Shown: piece after piece, positions 30,939-41,281 of the stretch
Position numbering within the stretch: position 1 is the stretch's first letter
How the letters are laid out: every line of letters starts with the position of its first letter
Assembly: GCF_002860125.1 (NCBI RefSeq)
Contig: NZ_PGVA01000014.1
Location: forward strand, 124,001 to 188,000
Direction: 5' to 3'
Length of the DNA stretch: 64,000 nucleotides
Source: Bacillus canaveralius
Lineage (GTDB): Bacteria; Bacillota; Bacilli; Bacillales; Cytobacillaceae
Made by a program: the position numbers and the translations under genes
The notes under the pieces: generated by a model
Database searches by the model: none
What the model was told of the DNA's origin: nothing
What the model saw: only the letters and a program-made list of their open reading frames with translations

Positions 30939-32983
30939 ATGGATCGCTGAATCAACCTGTTACGATAATCAAAGGTATTGGCGCTGAAACCGCAGAAGCA
31001 CTCGCAGAAATGAGTCTGTTCACTGTCGGGGACTTATTGGAGCATTTTCCGTACCGGTTTGAAGATTACTGGCTTAAGGATCTGGCAGAAGTGAAACACG
31101 ATGAGAGAGTTACGGTTGAGGGGAAGGTCCACAGTGAGCCTTCCTTAATCTATTATGCAAGAAAAAAGTCACGCCTGACGGTTCGCCTGCTCGTTGGCCG
31201 CTATTTAATTCAAGTCGTGTTTTTTAACCAGCCCTATTTAAAAAACAAACTGGCAATAAACGAAACAATAACGGTAACCGGAAAATGGGACCAGCACAGG
31301 CAAACGATCACAGGCAACGAAATGCAGTCAGGCGAATATTCAAAAACGAAGGAATTTGAACCTGTTTATGCGGTGAGAGGAAAAATAACCGTCAAGGGGA
31401 TTCGAAAGTATATTAACCTCGCGTTTACTCAATATAGCCATGAAATTGAAGAAACAATGCCTGCTTCAATCATAAAAAAATATAAACTCTTAAACCGCCG
31501 TGATGCTCTCAGATTGATGCATTTCCCTATGTCAGGCGAGGATGTAAAACAGGCAAGGCGGAGATTTGTTTATGAAGAATTTTTATTTTTTCAAATTAGA
31601 ATACAGGCACTTCGCAAATTTGAACGTGAGAATTCGGCCGGTTTCAGCCAGAAATACAATTTAAAAAAGGTAAAGGCATTTATATTAGCGCTTCCTTTTC
31701 CGCTTACAGATGCTCAGAAGCGTGTCATCAATGAAATACTCGCCGATATGAAATCGTCTTATCGAATGAACCGGCTTTTGCAGGGGGATGTTGGCTCGGG
31801 GAAAACCGTTGTTGCGGCAATCGGGCTCTATGCGACTGTTACTGCTGGATTCCAGGGCGCTTTAATGGTGCCAACTGAAATACTGGCTGAACAGCATGCT
31901 GAATCACTAAATGCCCTGTTGAGCCCGTTTGGCGTTCGCTGTGAATTGCTGACAAGCTCGGTAAAAGGCAAACGGAGAAAAGCAATGCTTGAAGATTTGC
32001 AATCTGGTGAAGTGGACGTGCTGATCGGTACGCATGCCCTTATCCAGGAAGAAGTACAATTCTCGAAGCTCGGTTTCGTTATCACTGACGAGCAGCATCG
32101 CTTTGGAGTTGAGCAGAGACGAATTCTTCGTGAAAAAGGGCAAAGTCCCGATGTTTTATTTATGACAGCGACCCCGATTCCCAGGACACTTGCGATTACA
32201 GCCTTCGGAGAAATGGACGTTTCCGTCATCGATGAAATGCCGGCTGGCAGAAAAGAGATTGAAACATATTGGGCGAAGCACGAGATGCTTGACAGGATTC
32301 TCGGTTTTATGGAAAAGGAGCTTGTTCAAGGAAGACAAGCTTATGTGATATGTCCGTTAATCGAGGAATCGGATAAGCTCGACGTCCAAAACGCCATTGA
32401 TGTACACAGCACCCTTACCCACTATTTCCAGAATCGTTATAAAGTCGGCCTGATGCACGGCCGCTTAAGCTTTGATGAGAAAGAAGCAGTGATGAAAGCG
32501 TTCAGCACGAACGAAATTCAAGTGCTTGTCTCAACAACGGTCGTCGAAGTCGGGGTCAATGTGCCGAATGCGACTGTGATGGTCATCTATGACGCTGAAC
32601 GGTTTGGGCTGTCCCAGCTTCACCAGCTGCGCGGCCGCGTCGGCAGGGGATCTGAACAGTCATACTGCATCCTGCTTGCAAATCCAAAAACTGAAATAGG
32701 CAAGGAAAGAATGCGGATCATGGCTGAAACAAACGATGGCTTTGTGCTAAGTGAAAAAGATCTCGAACTGCGTGGCCCGGGTGATTTTTTCGGCAAAAAA
32801 CAAAGCGGACTTCCCGAGTTCAAAGTAGCCGATATGGTCCACGATTACAGGGCGCTTGAAACAGCGCGCAGCGATGCAGCTGTGATGATTCAAGCGGACG
32901 TGTTTTGGAATTCAGATGAATATCGCTTCCTGCGCGAATTTTTGGAAAGATCCGGCGCTCTTTCCGGTGAAAAGCTTGATTGA
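30935..32983 (+). CDS. recG: ATP-dependent DNA helicase RecG
   Basis: RecG remodels branched DNA, including reversed forks and Holliday junctions. The 682-residue length equals the B. subtilis protein. It has an N-terminal wedge/OB domain (HDERVTVEGKVHSEPS), helicase motif I GDVGSGKT, motif II DEQHRFG, motif III TATPIPRTLA, and RGRVGRGSEQSYC (motif VI). Translation starts at GTG 30935 overlapping the sdaAA stop. A terminator that also contains the fapR -35 region follows. Confidence 0.96.
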   Translation: MNGSLNQPVTIIKGIGAETAEALAEMSLFTVGDLLEHFPYRFEDYWLKDLAEVKHDERVTVEGKVHSEPSLIYYARKKSRLTVRLLVGRYLIQVVFFNQPYLKNKLAINETITVTGKWDQHRQTITGNEMQSGEYSKTKEFEPVYAVRGKITVKGIRKYINLAFTQYSHEIEETMPASIIKKYKLLNRRDALRLMHFPMSGEDVKQARRRFVYEEFLFFQIRIQALRKFERENSAGFSQKYNLKKVKAFILALPFPLTDAQKRVINEILADMKSSYRMNRLLQGDVGSGKTVVAAIGLYATVTAGFQGALMVPTEILAEQHAESLNALLSPFGVRCELLTSSVKGKRRKAMLEDLQSGEVDVLIGTHALIQEEVQFSKLGFVITDEQHRFGVEQRRILREKGQSPDVLFMTATPIPRTLAITAFGEMDVSVIDEMPAGRKEIETYWAKHEMLDRILGFMEKELVQGRQAYVICPLIEESDKLDVQNAIDVHSTLTHYFQNRYKVGLMHGRLSFDEKEAVMKAFSTNEIQVLVSTTVVEVGVNVPNATVMVIYDAERFGLSQLHQLRGRVGRGSEQSYCILLANPKTEIGKERMRIMAETNDGFVLSEKDLELRGPGDFFGKKQSGLPEFKVADMVHDYRALETARSDAAVMIQADVFWNSDEYRFLREFLERSGALSGEKLD

Positions 32984-33015
32984 TGCGACTCGCAGCGTTA
33001 CATGGTATCGGCTTA

Positions 33016-33063
33016 AAGCAGATCAAGAATCGGTTATTAAGATTCTTGCAATCTGCTTTTTTT
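33016..33063 (+). terminator. Terminator after recG
   Basis: GCAGATCAAGAATC (33018-33031) pairs with GATTCTTG (33041-33048) and ATCTGC (33051-33056) across a two-base bulge, then seven Ts. The right arm overlaps the fapR promoter -35 hexamer. Confidence 0.88.
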
Positions 33064-33098
33064 GATTATATACTACTATTAGTACCTAGTCTTAATAT
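33046..33098 (+). promoter_or_regulatory. fapR promoter with FapR operator
   Basis: TTGCAA (33046-33051) and TATACT (33069-33074) are 17 bases apart. The imperfect palindrome TTAGTACCTAGTCTTAA (33079-33095) covers the expected transcription start and closely resembles the FapR operators known from fatty-acid genes of Bacillus and Staphylococcus. This would make the fapR-plsX-fabD-fabG unit autoregulated and relieved by malonyl-CoA. Confidence 0.82.
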
Positions 33099-33116
33099 CT
33101 CGGACGGTGTAAAAAA

Positions 33117-33680
33117 ATGAAAAGAAGCAAACGAGAACGGCAGCAGCTGCTGGTGGAAACGATCAAAGAAAATCCGTTTATTACTGATGAAGATCTCGCA
33201 GAGGATTTTTCTGTAAGTGTCCAAACGATCCGTCTCGACCGGTTGGAGTTGTCGATACCGGAATTAAGGGAGCGGATTAAAAGCGTTGCCGAAAAAACAT
33301 TTGAGGATGAAGTAAGAGCATTGCCGATTGAAGAAGTAATTGGGGAAATCATTGATATAGAATTGGACAGCAGTGCGATTTCGATCTTTGATGTGAAAGC
33401 AGAACATGTTTTTGTGCGAAATCAAATTGCCAGAGGACATCATCTATTCGCCCAGGCCAACTCGCTGGCGGTCGCTGTCATCAATGATGAACTGGCGCTG
33501 ACAGCGAAAGCAGCTATCCAGTTTACAAGGCCCGTAAAAGTGAAAGAACGCGTGATCGCGAAAGCGCGGGTCACGAATATTGATCCTGAAAATGCAAGAA
33601 CGCTCGTTGAAGTGAACAGTTACGTTAATAGCGAGCTCGTCTTTCAAGGTGAGTTTGAAATGTACCGTTCAAAAAAATAA
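33117..33680 (+). CDS. fapR: Transcriptional repressor of fatty acid and phospholipid synthesis FapR
   Basis: FapR represses lipid-synthesis genes and is released by malonyl-CoA. The 187-residue protein has an N-terminal DeoR-like helix-turn-helix (residues about 4-45; [21 protein letters not shown]) and a C-terminal hot-dog effector domain ([19 protein letters not shown] at the end). It starts at the first in-frame ATG, with GGTG upstream. Its own operator lies 20-40 bases before the start. plsX follows 17 bases after its stop. Confidence 0.96.
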   Translation: MKRSKRERQQLLVETIKENPFITDEDLAEDFSVSVQTIRLDRLELSIPELRERIKSVAEKTFEDEVRALPIEEVIGEIIDIELDSSAISIFDVKAEHVFVRNQIARGHHLFAQANSLAVAVINDELALTAKAAIQFTRPVKVKERVIAKARVTNIDPENARTLVEVNSYVNSELVFQGEFEMYRSKK

Positions 33681-33697
33681 CACAAGGAATGAGCACA

Positions 33698-34711
33698 ATG
33701 AAAATAGCGATAGATGCAATGGGTGGCGACCATGCGCCAAAGGAAATCGTCCTCGGTGCAATGAAGGCCATTGAAGCTTACCAGGATATACATATAACGC
33801 TTGTCGGTGATGAAAAGCAAATCAATCATTATTTGACAAACAACGAACGAATTCAGATTATTCACACAGAAGAAGTTATTCTCGGAACAGATGAACCGGT
33901 TAAAGCTGTACGACGCAAAAAAAATGCGTCGATGGTTCTCGCTGCACAGCAGGTTGCTGACGGTGCTGCTGACGGCTGTATTTCAGCCGGAAACACCGGA
34001 GCACTGATGGCAGCCGGCTTGTTTGTCGTTGGCCGCATCGACGGCATTGAACGGCCGGCACTGTCCCCTACGCTTCCGACGATCGGCGGTGAAGGCTTTC
34101 TACTGCTCGATGTCGGTGCCAATGTTGATGCGAAGCCGGAACACTTGCTGCAATATGCAATCATTGGTTCAGTCTATTGGGAAAAGGTTAGAGGAGTTAA
34201 AAACCCGAGAATTGGCCTTCTTAATATTGGAACGGAAGAAAAGAAAGGAAATGAGCTGGCTAAAAAGGCTTTCGAGCTGATCAGCGCGGCAAATTTGAAT
34301 TTTGTCGGGAACGTAGAAGCACGCGATTTGCTGGACGGTGCCGCCGATGTCGTAGTTACAGACGGCTTCACAGGAAATATGGTTTTAAAAACGATTGAAG
34401 GAACTGCCTCGTCTGTCTTTAAAATGCTGAAAACCGCATTGACAGGCAGCTTAAAAAGCAAATTGGCGGCCGCAGTCCTTAAGCCGGACCTTGTACAATT
34501 AAAGAATAAAATGGACTATTCCGAGTATGGCGGAGCAGGTTTGTTCGGCTTAAAGGCACCTGTTATAAAAGCGCATGGTTCTTCAGATGAGAACGCTGTT
34601 TTTCATGCGATCCGCCAGGCCCGTGAAATGATTGAAAAAGATGTTTCCGGAACAATTAAGAAAACGATCGGAGAATCAGTTTTATCTGGATCATCAAAAA
34701 ATGATCACTAA
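33698..34711 (+). CDS. plsX: Phosphate acyltransferase PlsX
   Basis: PlsX converts acyl-ACP to acyl-phosphate for PlsY, the first step of phospholipid synthesis in Firmicutes. The 337-residue protein begins [16 protein letters not shown] and has [14 protein letters not shown] and [17 protein letters not shown]. The second ATG (33698) is chosen over 33689 because AAGGA (33684-33688) is then nine bases away and the N terminus matches the family. It is in the FapR-controlled unit. Confidence 0.96.
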   Translation: MKIAIDAMGGDHAPKEIVLGAMKAIEAYQDIHITLVGDEKQINHYLTNNERIQIIHTEEVILGTDEPVKAVRRKKNASMVLAAQQVADGAADGCISAGNTGALMAAGLFVVGRIDGIERPALSPTLPTIGGEGFLLLDVGANVDAKPEHLLQYAIIGSVYWEKVRGVKNPRIGLLNIGTEEKKGNELAKKAFELISAANLNFVGNVEARDLLDGAADVVVTDGFTGNMVLKTIEGTASSVFKMLKTALTGSLKSKLAAAVLKPDLVQLKNKMDYSEYGGAGLFGLKAPVIKAHGSSDENAVFHAIRQAREMIEKDVSGTIKKTIGESVLSGSSKNDH

Positions 34712-34742
34712 TATGAATATGAATTAGAAAGGAGATTGTAAA

Positions 34743-35690
34743 GTGGGAAAAATTGCTTTCTTGTTTCCCGGTCAGGGTTCTCAAACTGTAGGCATGGGTA
34801 AATCGCTAGCGGATGGGAGTGCAGCTGTCCAAAGTGTTTTTGATCAGGCAGATAAGGCCTTAAATTCTAAACTATCAAAGTTAATATTTGAAGGCCCCCA
34901 GGAAGAGCTGACGTTAACGTATAATGCGCAACCAGCCCTGTTAACAGCAAGTATCGCAGCGCTCGAGTATTTCAAGCAGTTCGGCATTGCCGCAGATTTT
35001 GTCGCCGGTCATAGCCTTGGTGAATACACGGCACTTGTGGCAGCAGGAGCGTTCCGTTTTGAAGAGGCGGTCTACGCTGTCCGAAAACGAGGCGAATTTA
35101 TGGAAGCAGCCGTTCCAAATGGAGAAGGATCAATGGCAGCGATTCTCGGCCTTGAGAGGGAAGTATTGGCTGCTATAACAGATCGAATTACCGCTACTGG
35201 ACATCCGGTTCAGCTTGCCAACTTAAATTGCCCGGGACAGATTGTCATTTCCGGTTCGAAGACAGGTGTTGAGCTGGCGTCGGAGGCAGCGCGGGAGGCT
35301 GGCGCAAAACGGGCGATTCAGCTCGAAGTGAGCGGTCCGTTCCATTCAGTTTTAATGAAACCTGCGGCCGAGCAGCTAAAAGCCGTGATCGATGGAATGA
35401 TTGTAAATAATCCTAATATACCGGTTATCGCCAATGTAACGGCTGAACCGATCGTATCAGCTGAGGAAATCAAGGATAAACTTGTCGAACAGCTATATGC
35501 ACCGGTACTATGGGAAGATTCAATTAAAAAAATGGTTGAGCTCGGCGTTGATACCTTCATTGAAGTCGGTCCTGGCCGGGTGTTATCAGGCCTCGTAAAA
35601 AAGATCGATCGAAGTGCACAAATATTTTCTGTAGCTGACGAAGATTCGTGTAAAGCGGCAGCGGAAGCCTTAGAGGGGGAAAAGCGATGA
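34743..35690 (+). CDS. fabD: Malonyl-CoA:ACP transacylase
   Basis: FabD loads malonyl groups from CoA onto acyl carrier protein for chain elongation. The 315-residue protein begins with FLFPGQGSQ, has the nucleophile Ser91 in GHSLGEY, and the catalytic His in SGPFHSVLM. It starts at GTG 34743 with AAAGGAGA upstream. The stop overlaps the fabG start (ATGA), coupling the two genes. Confidence 0.97.
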   Translation: MGKIAFLFPGQGSQTVGMGKSLADGSAAVQSVFDQADKALNSKLSKLIFEGPQEELTLTYNAQPALLTASIAALEYFKQFGIAADFVAGHSLGEYTALVAAGAFRFEEAVYAVRKRGEFMEAAVPNGEGSMAAILGLEREVLAAITDRITATGHPVQLANLNCPGQIVISGSKTGVELASEAAREAGAKRAIQLEVSGPFHSVLMKPAAEQLKAVIDGMIVNNPNIPVIANVTAEPIVSAEEIKDKLVEQLYAPVLWEDSIKKMVELGVDTFIEVGPGRVLSGLVKKIDRSAQIFSVADEDSCKAAAEALEGEKR

Positions 35691-36430
35691 AACTGGAAGG
35701 AAAAGCAGCGCTCGTCACCGGCGCATCAAGAGGAATTGGCCGGGAAATTGCTTTGGAATTAGCGAGGCAGGGAGCTTCGGTTGCTGTCAACTATTCCGGA
35801 AGTGAGGCAAGAGCAAACGAGGTTGTTGATGAAATTCGTGCTCTTGGCCGGGAAGCATTTGCTGTCCAGGCCGATGTCGCCAATTCCGATTCAGTGGCGG
35901 CTATGGTCAAGGAAACGTTTGAAAAGTTTGGGAAACTCGATATTCTCGTCAATAACGCCGGCATTACCAGAGACAATCTTTTAATGAGAATGAAGGAAGA
36001 AGAATGGGATGACGTTATTAATACGAATTTAAAAGGCGTGTTCCTTTGCACAAAAGCGGTGACGCGGCAGATGATGAAGCAGCGCAGCGGCCGGATTATT
36101 AACATCTCCTCGATTGTCGGTGTAAGCGGAAATGCCGGACAGGCCAACTATGTTGCGGCGAAAGCCGGGGTAATCGGCCTTACCAAAACGACGGCCAAGG
36201 AGCTCGCTTCACGAGGAATCCTCGTCAACGCCGTAGCACCCGGTTTTATCTCGACCGATATGACAGACAAGCTCTCAGAGGAGGTAAAAGCAGAAATGTT
36301 AAAACAAATTCCGCTTGCGCGTCTGGGAGAACCGGGTGATATCGCCCGTGTTGCCGCATTCCTCGCTTCCGATGACTGCGGGTACATGACAGGGCAAACA
36401 CTTCATGTTGACGGTGGAATGGTCATGTAA
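35687..36430 (+). CDS. fabG: 3-oxoacyl-[ACP] reductase
   Basis: FabG reduces 3-ketoacyl-ACP with NADPH. It is a 247-residue short-chain dehydrogenase. It has the cofactor motif TGASRGIG (residues 11-18), NNAG, the catalytic Ser in NISSIVG, and the YxxxK motif YVAAK. The C terminus is HVDGGMVM, as in other FabG proteins. It follows fabD directly and precedes acpP, which has its own probable promoter. Confidence 0.97.
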   Translation: MKLEGKAALVTGASRGIGREIALELARQGASVAVNYSGSEARANEVVDEIRALGREAFAVQADVANSDSVAAMVKETFEKFGKLDILVNNAGITRDNLLMRMKEEEWDDVINTNLKGVFLCTKAVTRQMMKQRSGRIINISSIVGVSGNAGQANYVAAKAGVIGLTKTTAKELASRGILVNAVAPGFISTDMTDKLSEEVKAEMLKQIPLARLGEPGDIARVAAFLASDDCGYMTGQTLHVDGGMVM

Positions 36431-36468
36431 CGGCAAGTCCGCGTTCTATTAAAAATCAATGACAAGCC

Positions 36469-36497
36469 TTTATTAACTTTTCAAAATACACTATAAT
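36469..36497 (+). promoter_or_regulatory. Candidate acpP promoter
   Basis: A consensus TATAAT (36492-36497) lies 17 bases after TTTATT (36469-36474), about 25 bases before the acpP start. The -35 is poor, but the -10 is perfect. Confidence 0.5.
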
Positions 36498-36521
36498 GTC
36501 CCCGAGGGGAGGTGAATAAGC

Positions 36522-36755
36522 ATGGCAGATGTACTAGAACGTGTAACCAAGATCATCGTTGACCGTTTGGGAGTAGATGAAAACCAAATTACTCTTGAAG
36601 CTTCCTTCAAGGATGATTTAGGCGCTGATTCCCTTGATGTTGTTGAACTTGTGATGGAACTGGAAGACGAGTTTGATATGGAAATTTCTGACGATGATGC
36701 TGAAAAAATTGCAACAGTCGGCGACGCTGTTAATTACATAAAAAACAGTCAGTAA
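36522..36755 (+). CDS. acpP: Acyl carrier protein
   Basis: AcpP carries growing acyl chains on a phosphopantetheine arm attached to Ser37 in GADSLDVVE. The 77-residue protein is strongly acidic. A very strong ribosome-binding site (GGGGAGGTG) precedes the ATG, in keeping with the protein's abundance. A hairpin follows the gene. Confidence 0.98.
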   Translation: MADVLERVTKIIVDRLGVDENQITLEASFKDDLGADSLDVVELVMELEDEFDMEISDDDAEKIATVGDAVNYIKNSQ

Positions 36756-36771
36756 CCGCTACGTCTAAATT

Positions 36772-36797
36772 GAAAGCTCCGTTTTTACGGAGCTTTC
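36772..36797 (+). terminator. Terminator of acpP
   Basis: GAAAGCTCCGT (36772-36782) and ACGGAGCTTTC (36787-36797) form a perfect 11-bp stem with a TTTT loop. The trailing T tract is short, so some readthrough to rnc is possible. Confidence 0.8.
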
Positions 36798-36914
36798 TTC
36801 AATAGGAACAAGCCAGTCCAGTACGGAAATTAAAATTTTCGGGAGCGAATTCCCTTTTCTGCGTTTTTTTTGTAAACTTGAAATGATGTAAATTACGAGC
36901 AAGGTGGAATTTTT

Positions 36915-37682
36915 ATGCGCAATAACGGAAGAGACAAAGAAAAAAAAGCACTTCGCGCAAAGGAAAAACAATTTAAAGATTTTCAGAACAAAATTGGCAT
37001 TCAATTTAAAGATGAAAAGCTGCTAAAACAGGCATTTACCCATTCATCATATGTGAATGAGCATCGCAGGCGGCCTTATGAAGACAATGAAAGGCTGGAG
37101 TTTTTAGGCGATGCGGTACTCGAGTTGACTGTATCCAAATACCTCTTTAAAAAATACCCGATGATGAGTGAAGGCGAATTAACAAAGCTTCGTGCAGCTG
37201 TAGTCTGTGAACCGTCACTCGTCTCGTTTGCCAATGAGCTTTCCTTTGGGGAACTTATCTTACTCGGCAAGGGTGAGGAGATGACGGGCGGAAGAGCTAG
37301 GCCGGCACTGCTTGCCGATGTTTTTGAAGCGTTTATAGGGGCATTGTATTTGGATCAGGACATTGAAACGGTTACCGGATTTTTGGAACAAGTCATTTTT
37401 CCGAAAATCAGTGCAGGTGCTTTTTCTCATGTGATGGATTATAAAAGCCAGTTACAGGAACTGGTCCAGCGGGATGGCGCTGGTACGGTAGAATATAAAA
37501 TTATGCTGGAAAAAGGGCCTGCTCATAATCGGGAATTTGTTTCGAGAGTGTCCCTGAACGGCACAGAACTGGGTACTGGAAACGGCCGTTCCAAAAAGGA
37601 AGCCGAGCAGCACGCTGCGCAAATGGCTCTTGAAAAATTAAAAACCCATCTTCAGGACGCACATGAAATGGATAAAGACTAG
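36915..37682 (+). CDS. rnc: Ribonuclease III
   Basis: RNase III cleaves double-stranded RNA, processing rRNA and the SRP RNA in Bacillus. The 255-residue protein has a basic N-terminal tail, the catalytic signature [13 protein letters not shown] near residue 60, and a C-terminal dsRNA-binding domain ([11 protein letters not shown] ... [18 protein letters not shown]). It lies 20 bases upstream of smc, and smc is followed by ftsY in the classical rnc-smc-ftsY unit. Confidence 0.97.
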   Translation: MRNNGRDKEKKALRAKEKQFKDFQNKIGIQFKDEKLLKQAFTHSSYVNEHRRRPYEDNERLEFLGDAVLELTVSKYLFKKYPMMSEGELTKLRAAVVCEPSLVSFANELSFGELILLGKGEEMTGGRARPALLADVFEAFIGALYLDQDIETVTGFLEQVIFPKISAGAFSHVMDYKSQLQELVQRDGAGTVEYKIMLEKGPAHNREFVSRVSLNGTELGTGNGRSKKEAEQHAAQMALEKLKTHLQDAHEMDKD

Positions 37683-37702
37683 CATGATGAGGGGGACATA
37701 AA

Positions 37703-40700
37703 GTGTATTTAAAGCGACTCGATGTTGTTGGTTTTAAATCGTTCGCTGAACGGATTGGCGTTGATTTTGTTCCGGGTGTAACCGCTGTTGTCGGCCCGAA
37801 CGGCAGCGGCAAAAGCAATATTACGGATTCCATTCGCTGGGTGCTCGGTGAACAGTCAGCAAAGTCCCTTCGCGGCACAAAAATGGAGGATATTATCTTT
37901 GCCGGAAGCGATTCAAGAAAGGCGCTCAATTTTGCCGAAGTCACGTTAACACTCGATAATGAGGATCAAGCTTTACCGATTGATTATAATGAGGTAAGCG
38001 TGACAAGACGCGTGTTCCGTTCAGGAGAAAGTGAATTTCTGATTAATAAGCAGCAATGCCGGTTAAAGGATATCGTCGATCTTTTTATGGATTCCGGACT
38101 TGGACGTGAAGCGTTCTCAATCATCAGCCAGGGAAAAGTAGAGGAAATTTTGAACAGCAAGGCGGAGGAGCGAAGAACGATCTTTGAAGAAGCCGCCGGC
38201 GTTCTAAAATATAAATCAAGAAAGAAAAAAGCGGAGGCCAAGCTGTTTGAGACACGGGAAAACCTGAATCGTGTCAACGATATTTTGCATGAGCTTGAAG
38301 GCCAGGTGGAACCACTTAAAATACAGGCTTCAATTGCGAAAGATTATCTGGAGCAAAAAGAAGAGCTTGAAAAAATCGAAGTTGCTCTGACTGTGCATGA
38401 AATAGAGGATCTTCACCAGAAATGGGACCAGCTCTCGAAACAGCTCGAACAACATCAAAATGATGAAGGAAAATTATCTGCAGAGCTGCAATTGAAAGAA
38501 GCCAAAATCGAAGAATCGCGCGATCGGATTGCAGCGCTTGATGAATCAATCAATGATTTGCAAAATGTGCTTCTGCATGCAAGTGAAGAGCTTGAGAAAT
38601 TGGAGGGCCGTAAAGAGGTTTTAAAGGAAAGAAAGAAAAATGCCTCGCAAAATAAAGAGCAGATTCAACAAAACCTTGCGGACTTGTCAAAAAAAATAGC
38701 CGTTCTCAAAGAGGAAAAAGCCGTCCATGAAAGCGAAGCTTTGAAACTTCAGAGCGAAGCGGCCCACCTTGAGGAACGGCTCAGTGAAAAACAGCAGCAT
38801 ATCAGCTTGTTCAGCGAAAATATTGAAGAAAAGATAGAATCGTTGAAAAGTGATTACATTGAGAGGCTCAATGAACAGGCAAGCGCGAAAAATGAAATCA
38901 GCTATATTGACCAGCAGCTTGAGCAACACCAGGCGAGAAACTCAAAGCTTGATGGGGAGAATGGAAAGTTTTTGGCGGACCGTCAGGCGATTGAAGAAAA
39001 AAAGGCCGGGATTGAAGCCAAGCTGCTTTCAACAAAATCCCAGCTTGAAAAACAAGTCCATACGTTTATGGAAGATCAGAGAAATCTGGAAACCTTAAAA
39101 GCAAATTATCAGAAACAAGAAAAAACGCTCTATCAAGCATACCAATTTTTACAGCAGGCGAAATCGCGAAAAGAAATGCTTGAGGAAATGGAAGATGACT
39201 ATTCAGGCTTTTTCCAGGGAGTCAAAGAAGTATTAAAAGCCCGCAATTCAAAGCTGCAAGGTATCGAAGGGGCGGTTGCCGAGCTTATCCAGGTTCCGCA
39301 GGAATTCCAGGTAGCAGTTGAAACTGCTCTTGGCGGCGCGATGCAGCATATTGTTGTTGATAACGAACAGAACGCAAGAACCGCAATCCAGTATTTAAAG
39401 CAGAATGCATTTGGGCGGGCAACCTTTCTTCCGCTAAGTGTAATGAAAGGGAAATCTTTGGCGCCGGCACAGCTGCAGTCAGTACGGCAGCACTCATCCT
39501 TTATCGGCACCGCCGAGAGCCTTGTCGGCTTTGATGGCAAATTCGCGGCCGCTGTTGCAAATTTGCTTGGCAATACGGTTGTTTCCAGAGATCTAACAGG
39601 GGCAAACGAAATGGCCAGACTGCTGCAATACCGCTGCAGGCTGGTGACGCTTGAAGGGGATATAGTCAATCCGGGAGGCTCGATGACCGGTGGCGCTGTG
39701 AAGCAAAAAACGTCTTCGCTGTTGAGCCGAAAAGGCGAACTCGAAAACCTTAAAGAAAAGCTGGCTGACATGGAGAGCAAAACAGCCGAGCTTGAAGATA
39801 AAGTAAAAAAAATCAAGGCAACTATACAGGAGAAGGAAGCCAGTCTCGAACAGTCGCGAAAAACCGGAGAAGAACTGCGGATGAAAGAACAGTCATTAAA
39901 GGGGAATCTCCGCGAAGTGGAACTGGAAGAAAAAAATGTTAACGAACGGTTGGCCCTATACGATATGGATATGCTCCAGTTTGCCGATGAGCAGGCCAGG
40001 CTTACCGCCAGGAAAGATGAGCTTTATGCCTTGCTTGATTCTTCAGGGGAGCGGATTTCAGCTCTCGATACAGAAATTGCCCAGCTGACAGAGCAGAAAA
40101 CGAGTGCGATGACCTCAAAGGAGACGCTTTCTGGAGAAATAAGTGAACTGAAGGTCACGCTTGCTGCGAAGAAGGAGCAGCTGCACTCACGGCTTGAGCA
40201 GCTTGAACGAATGACGGGCGAACTGAATGAGCATGAACAGCGGCGAACGGCCCATCAGGAGGATTTACAATTGCTTTCCTCGGAGATGACCGATAATTAT
40301 TCCGGAGAGCAGCAACTGGAAGATGCAGCCAAACGAAAGCTGAATGATAAAAATGAAACGATCAAACTGATTTCATCGAGAAGGGATGAACGGTTAAAAA
40401 TGCATCACAATCTCGATGATGCAGAGCGGGAAGTGAAGGAGTTAAAACGCCAGCATAAAGGGCTCATCACCGTTCTTAAAGATGAGGAAGTAAAACTAAC
40501 TCGCCTTGATGTCGAGCTTGAAAACAGGCTGAGGGTTCTTCGTGAAGAGTATTTGCTATCGTTCGAAGGAGCAAAAGAACAGTTCTCGCTTTCAATTCCT
40601 CCTGATGAAGCCCGGAAAAAAGTAAAGCTGATCAAGCTTGCCATCGAAGAACTCGGCACAGTGAATCTGGGTGCGATCGAGGAGTATGAACGGGTTTCGG

Positions 40701-41263
40701 AACGATATGAGTTCCTGCTCGAACAAAAGAATGATCTTCAAGAAGCAAAGGATACACTGTTTCAGGTAATTGACGAGATGGACGATGAAATGAAGAAACG
40801 GTTTGAGCAGACTTTCTACGCAATCCGTTCTCATTTTGAGGGTGTGTTCCAGGCCTTATTCGGCGGTGGACGAGCCGATCTTCGCCTGACAGATCCAGAC
40901 GACTTGCTGAACACAGGCGTTGACATCGTTGCTCAGCCTCCCGGAAAAAAACTGCAAAATCTCGGCCTATTATCCGGCGGGGAACGGGCTTTGACTGCGA
41001 TTGCCCTGCTGTTTTCGATTTTAAAGGTCCGTCCTGTTCCTTTCTGTATTTTAGATGAGGTTGAAGCAGCGCTTGATGAGGCCAACGTCTTCAGATTCAG
41101 CCAGTATTTAAAACGATACAGCTCGGGAACCCAATTTATCGTCATTACCCATAGAAAGGGTACGATGGAAGAGGCCGATGTCCTTTATGGCGTAACAATG
41201 CAGGAATCAGGAGTATCAAAGCTTGTTTCCGTACGCCTTGAGGAATCTAAAGAAATAATATAA
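37703..41263 (+). CDS. smc: Chromosome segregation ATPase Smc
   Basis: Smc forms the condensin ring with ScpA/ScpB and compacts chromosomes outward from ParB sites. The 1,186-residue length equals B. subtilis Smc. The N-terminal head has Walker A GPNGSGKSN (residues 32-40). Long coiled-coil arms flank a hinge at about residues 510-670 (GAVAELIQVP ... GGSMTGGAVK). The C-terminal head has LSGGERALTA and Walker B CILDEVEAALDEAN. The start is GTG 37703, preceded by GAGGGGG. Confidence 0.98.
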   Translation: MYLKRLDVVGFKSFAERIGVDFVPGVTAVVGPNGSGKSNITDSIRWVLGEQSAKSLRGTKMEDIIFAGSDSRKALNFAEVTLTLDNEDQALPIDYNEVSVTRRVFRSGESEFLINKQQCRLKDIVDLFMDSGLGREAFSIISQGKVEEILNSKAEERRTIFEEAAGVLKYKSRKKKAEAKLFETRENLNRVNDILHELEGQVEPLKIQASIAKDYLEQKEELEKIEVALTVHEIEDLHQKWDQLSKQLEQHQNDEGKLSAELQLKEAKIEESRDRIAALDESINDLQNVLLHASEELEKLEGRKEVLKERKKNASQNKEQIQQNLADLSKKIAVLKEEKAVHESEALKLQSEAAHLEERLSEKQQHISLFSENIEEKIESLKSDYIERLNEQASAKNEISYIDQQLEQHQARNSKLDGENGKFLADRQAIEEKKAGIEAKLLSTKSQLEKQVHTFMEDQRNLETLKANYQKQEKTLYQAYQFLQQAKSRKEMLEEMEDDYSGFFQGVKEVLKARNSKLQGIEGAVAELIQVPQEFQVAVETALGGAMQHIVVDNEQNARTAIQYLKQNAFGRATFLPLSVMKGKSLAPAQLQSVRQHSSFIGTAESLVGFDGKFAAAVANLLGNTVVSRDLTGANEMARLLQYRCRLVTLEGDIVNPGGSMTGGAVKQKTSSLLSRKGELENLKEKLADMESKTAELEDKVKKIKATIQEKEASLEQSRKTGEELRMKEQSLKGNLREVELEEKNVNERLALYDMDMLQFADEQARLTARKDELYALLDSSGERISALDTEIAQLTEQKTSAMTSKETLSGEISELKVTLAAKKEQLHSRLEQLERMTGELNEHEQRRTAHQEDLQLLSSEMTDNYSGEQQLEDAAKRKLNDKNETIKLISSRRDERLKMHHNLDDAEREVKELKRQHKGLITVLKDEEVKLTRLDVELENRLRVLREEYLLSFEGAKEQFSLSIPPDEARKKVKLIKLAIEELGTVNLGAIEEYERVSERYEFLLEQKNDLQEAKDTLFQVIDEMDDEMKKRFEQTFYAIRSHFEGVFQALFGGGRADLRLTDPDDLLNTGVDIVAQPPGKKLQNLGLLSGGERALTAIALLFSILKVRPVPFCILDEVEAALDEANVFRFSQYLKRYSSGTQFIVITHRKGTMEEADVLYGVTMQESGVSKLVSVRLEESKEII

Positions 41264-41281
41264 TCGTAAAGGAGTAGGATG

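Noticed and set aside
39199-39816. A 205-codon open frame antisense to smc
   Set aside because: Ser/Ala-rich shadow of the hinge-coding region with no independent support.
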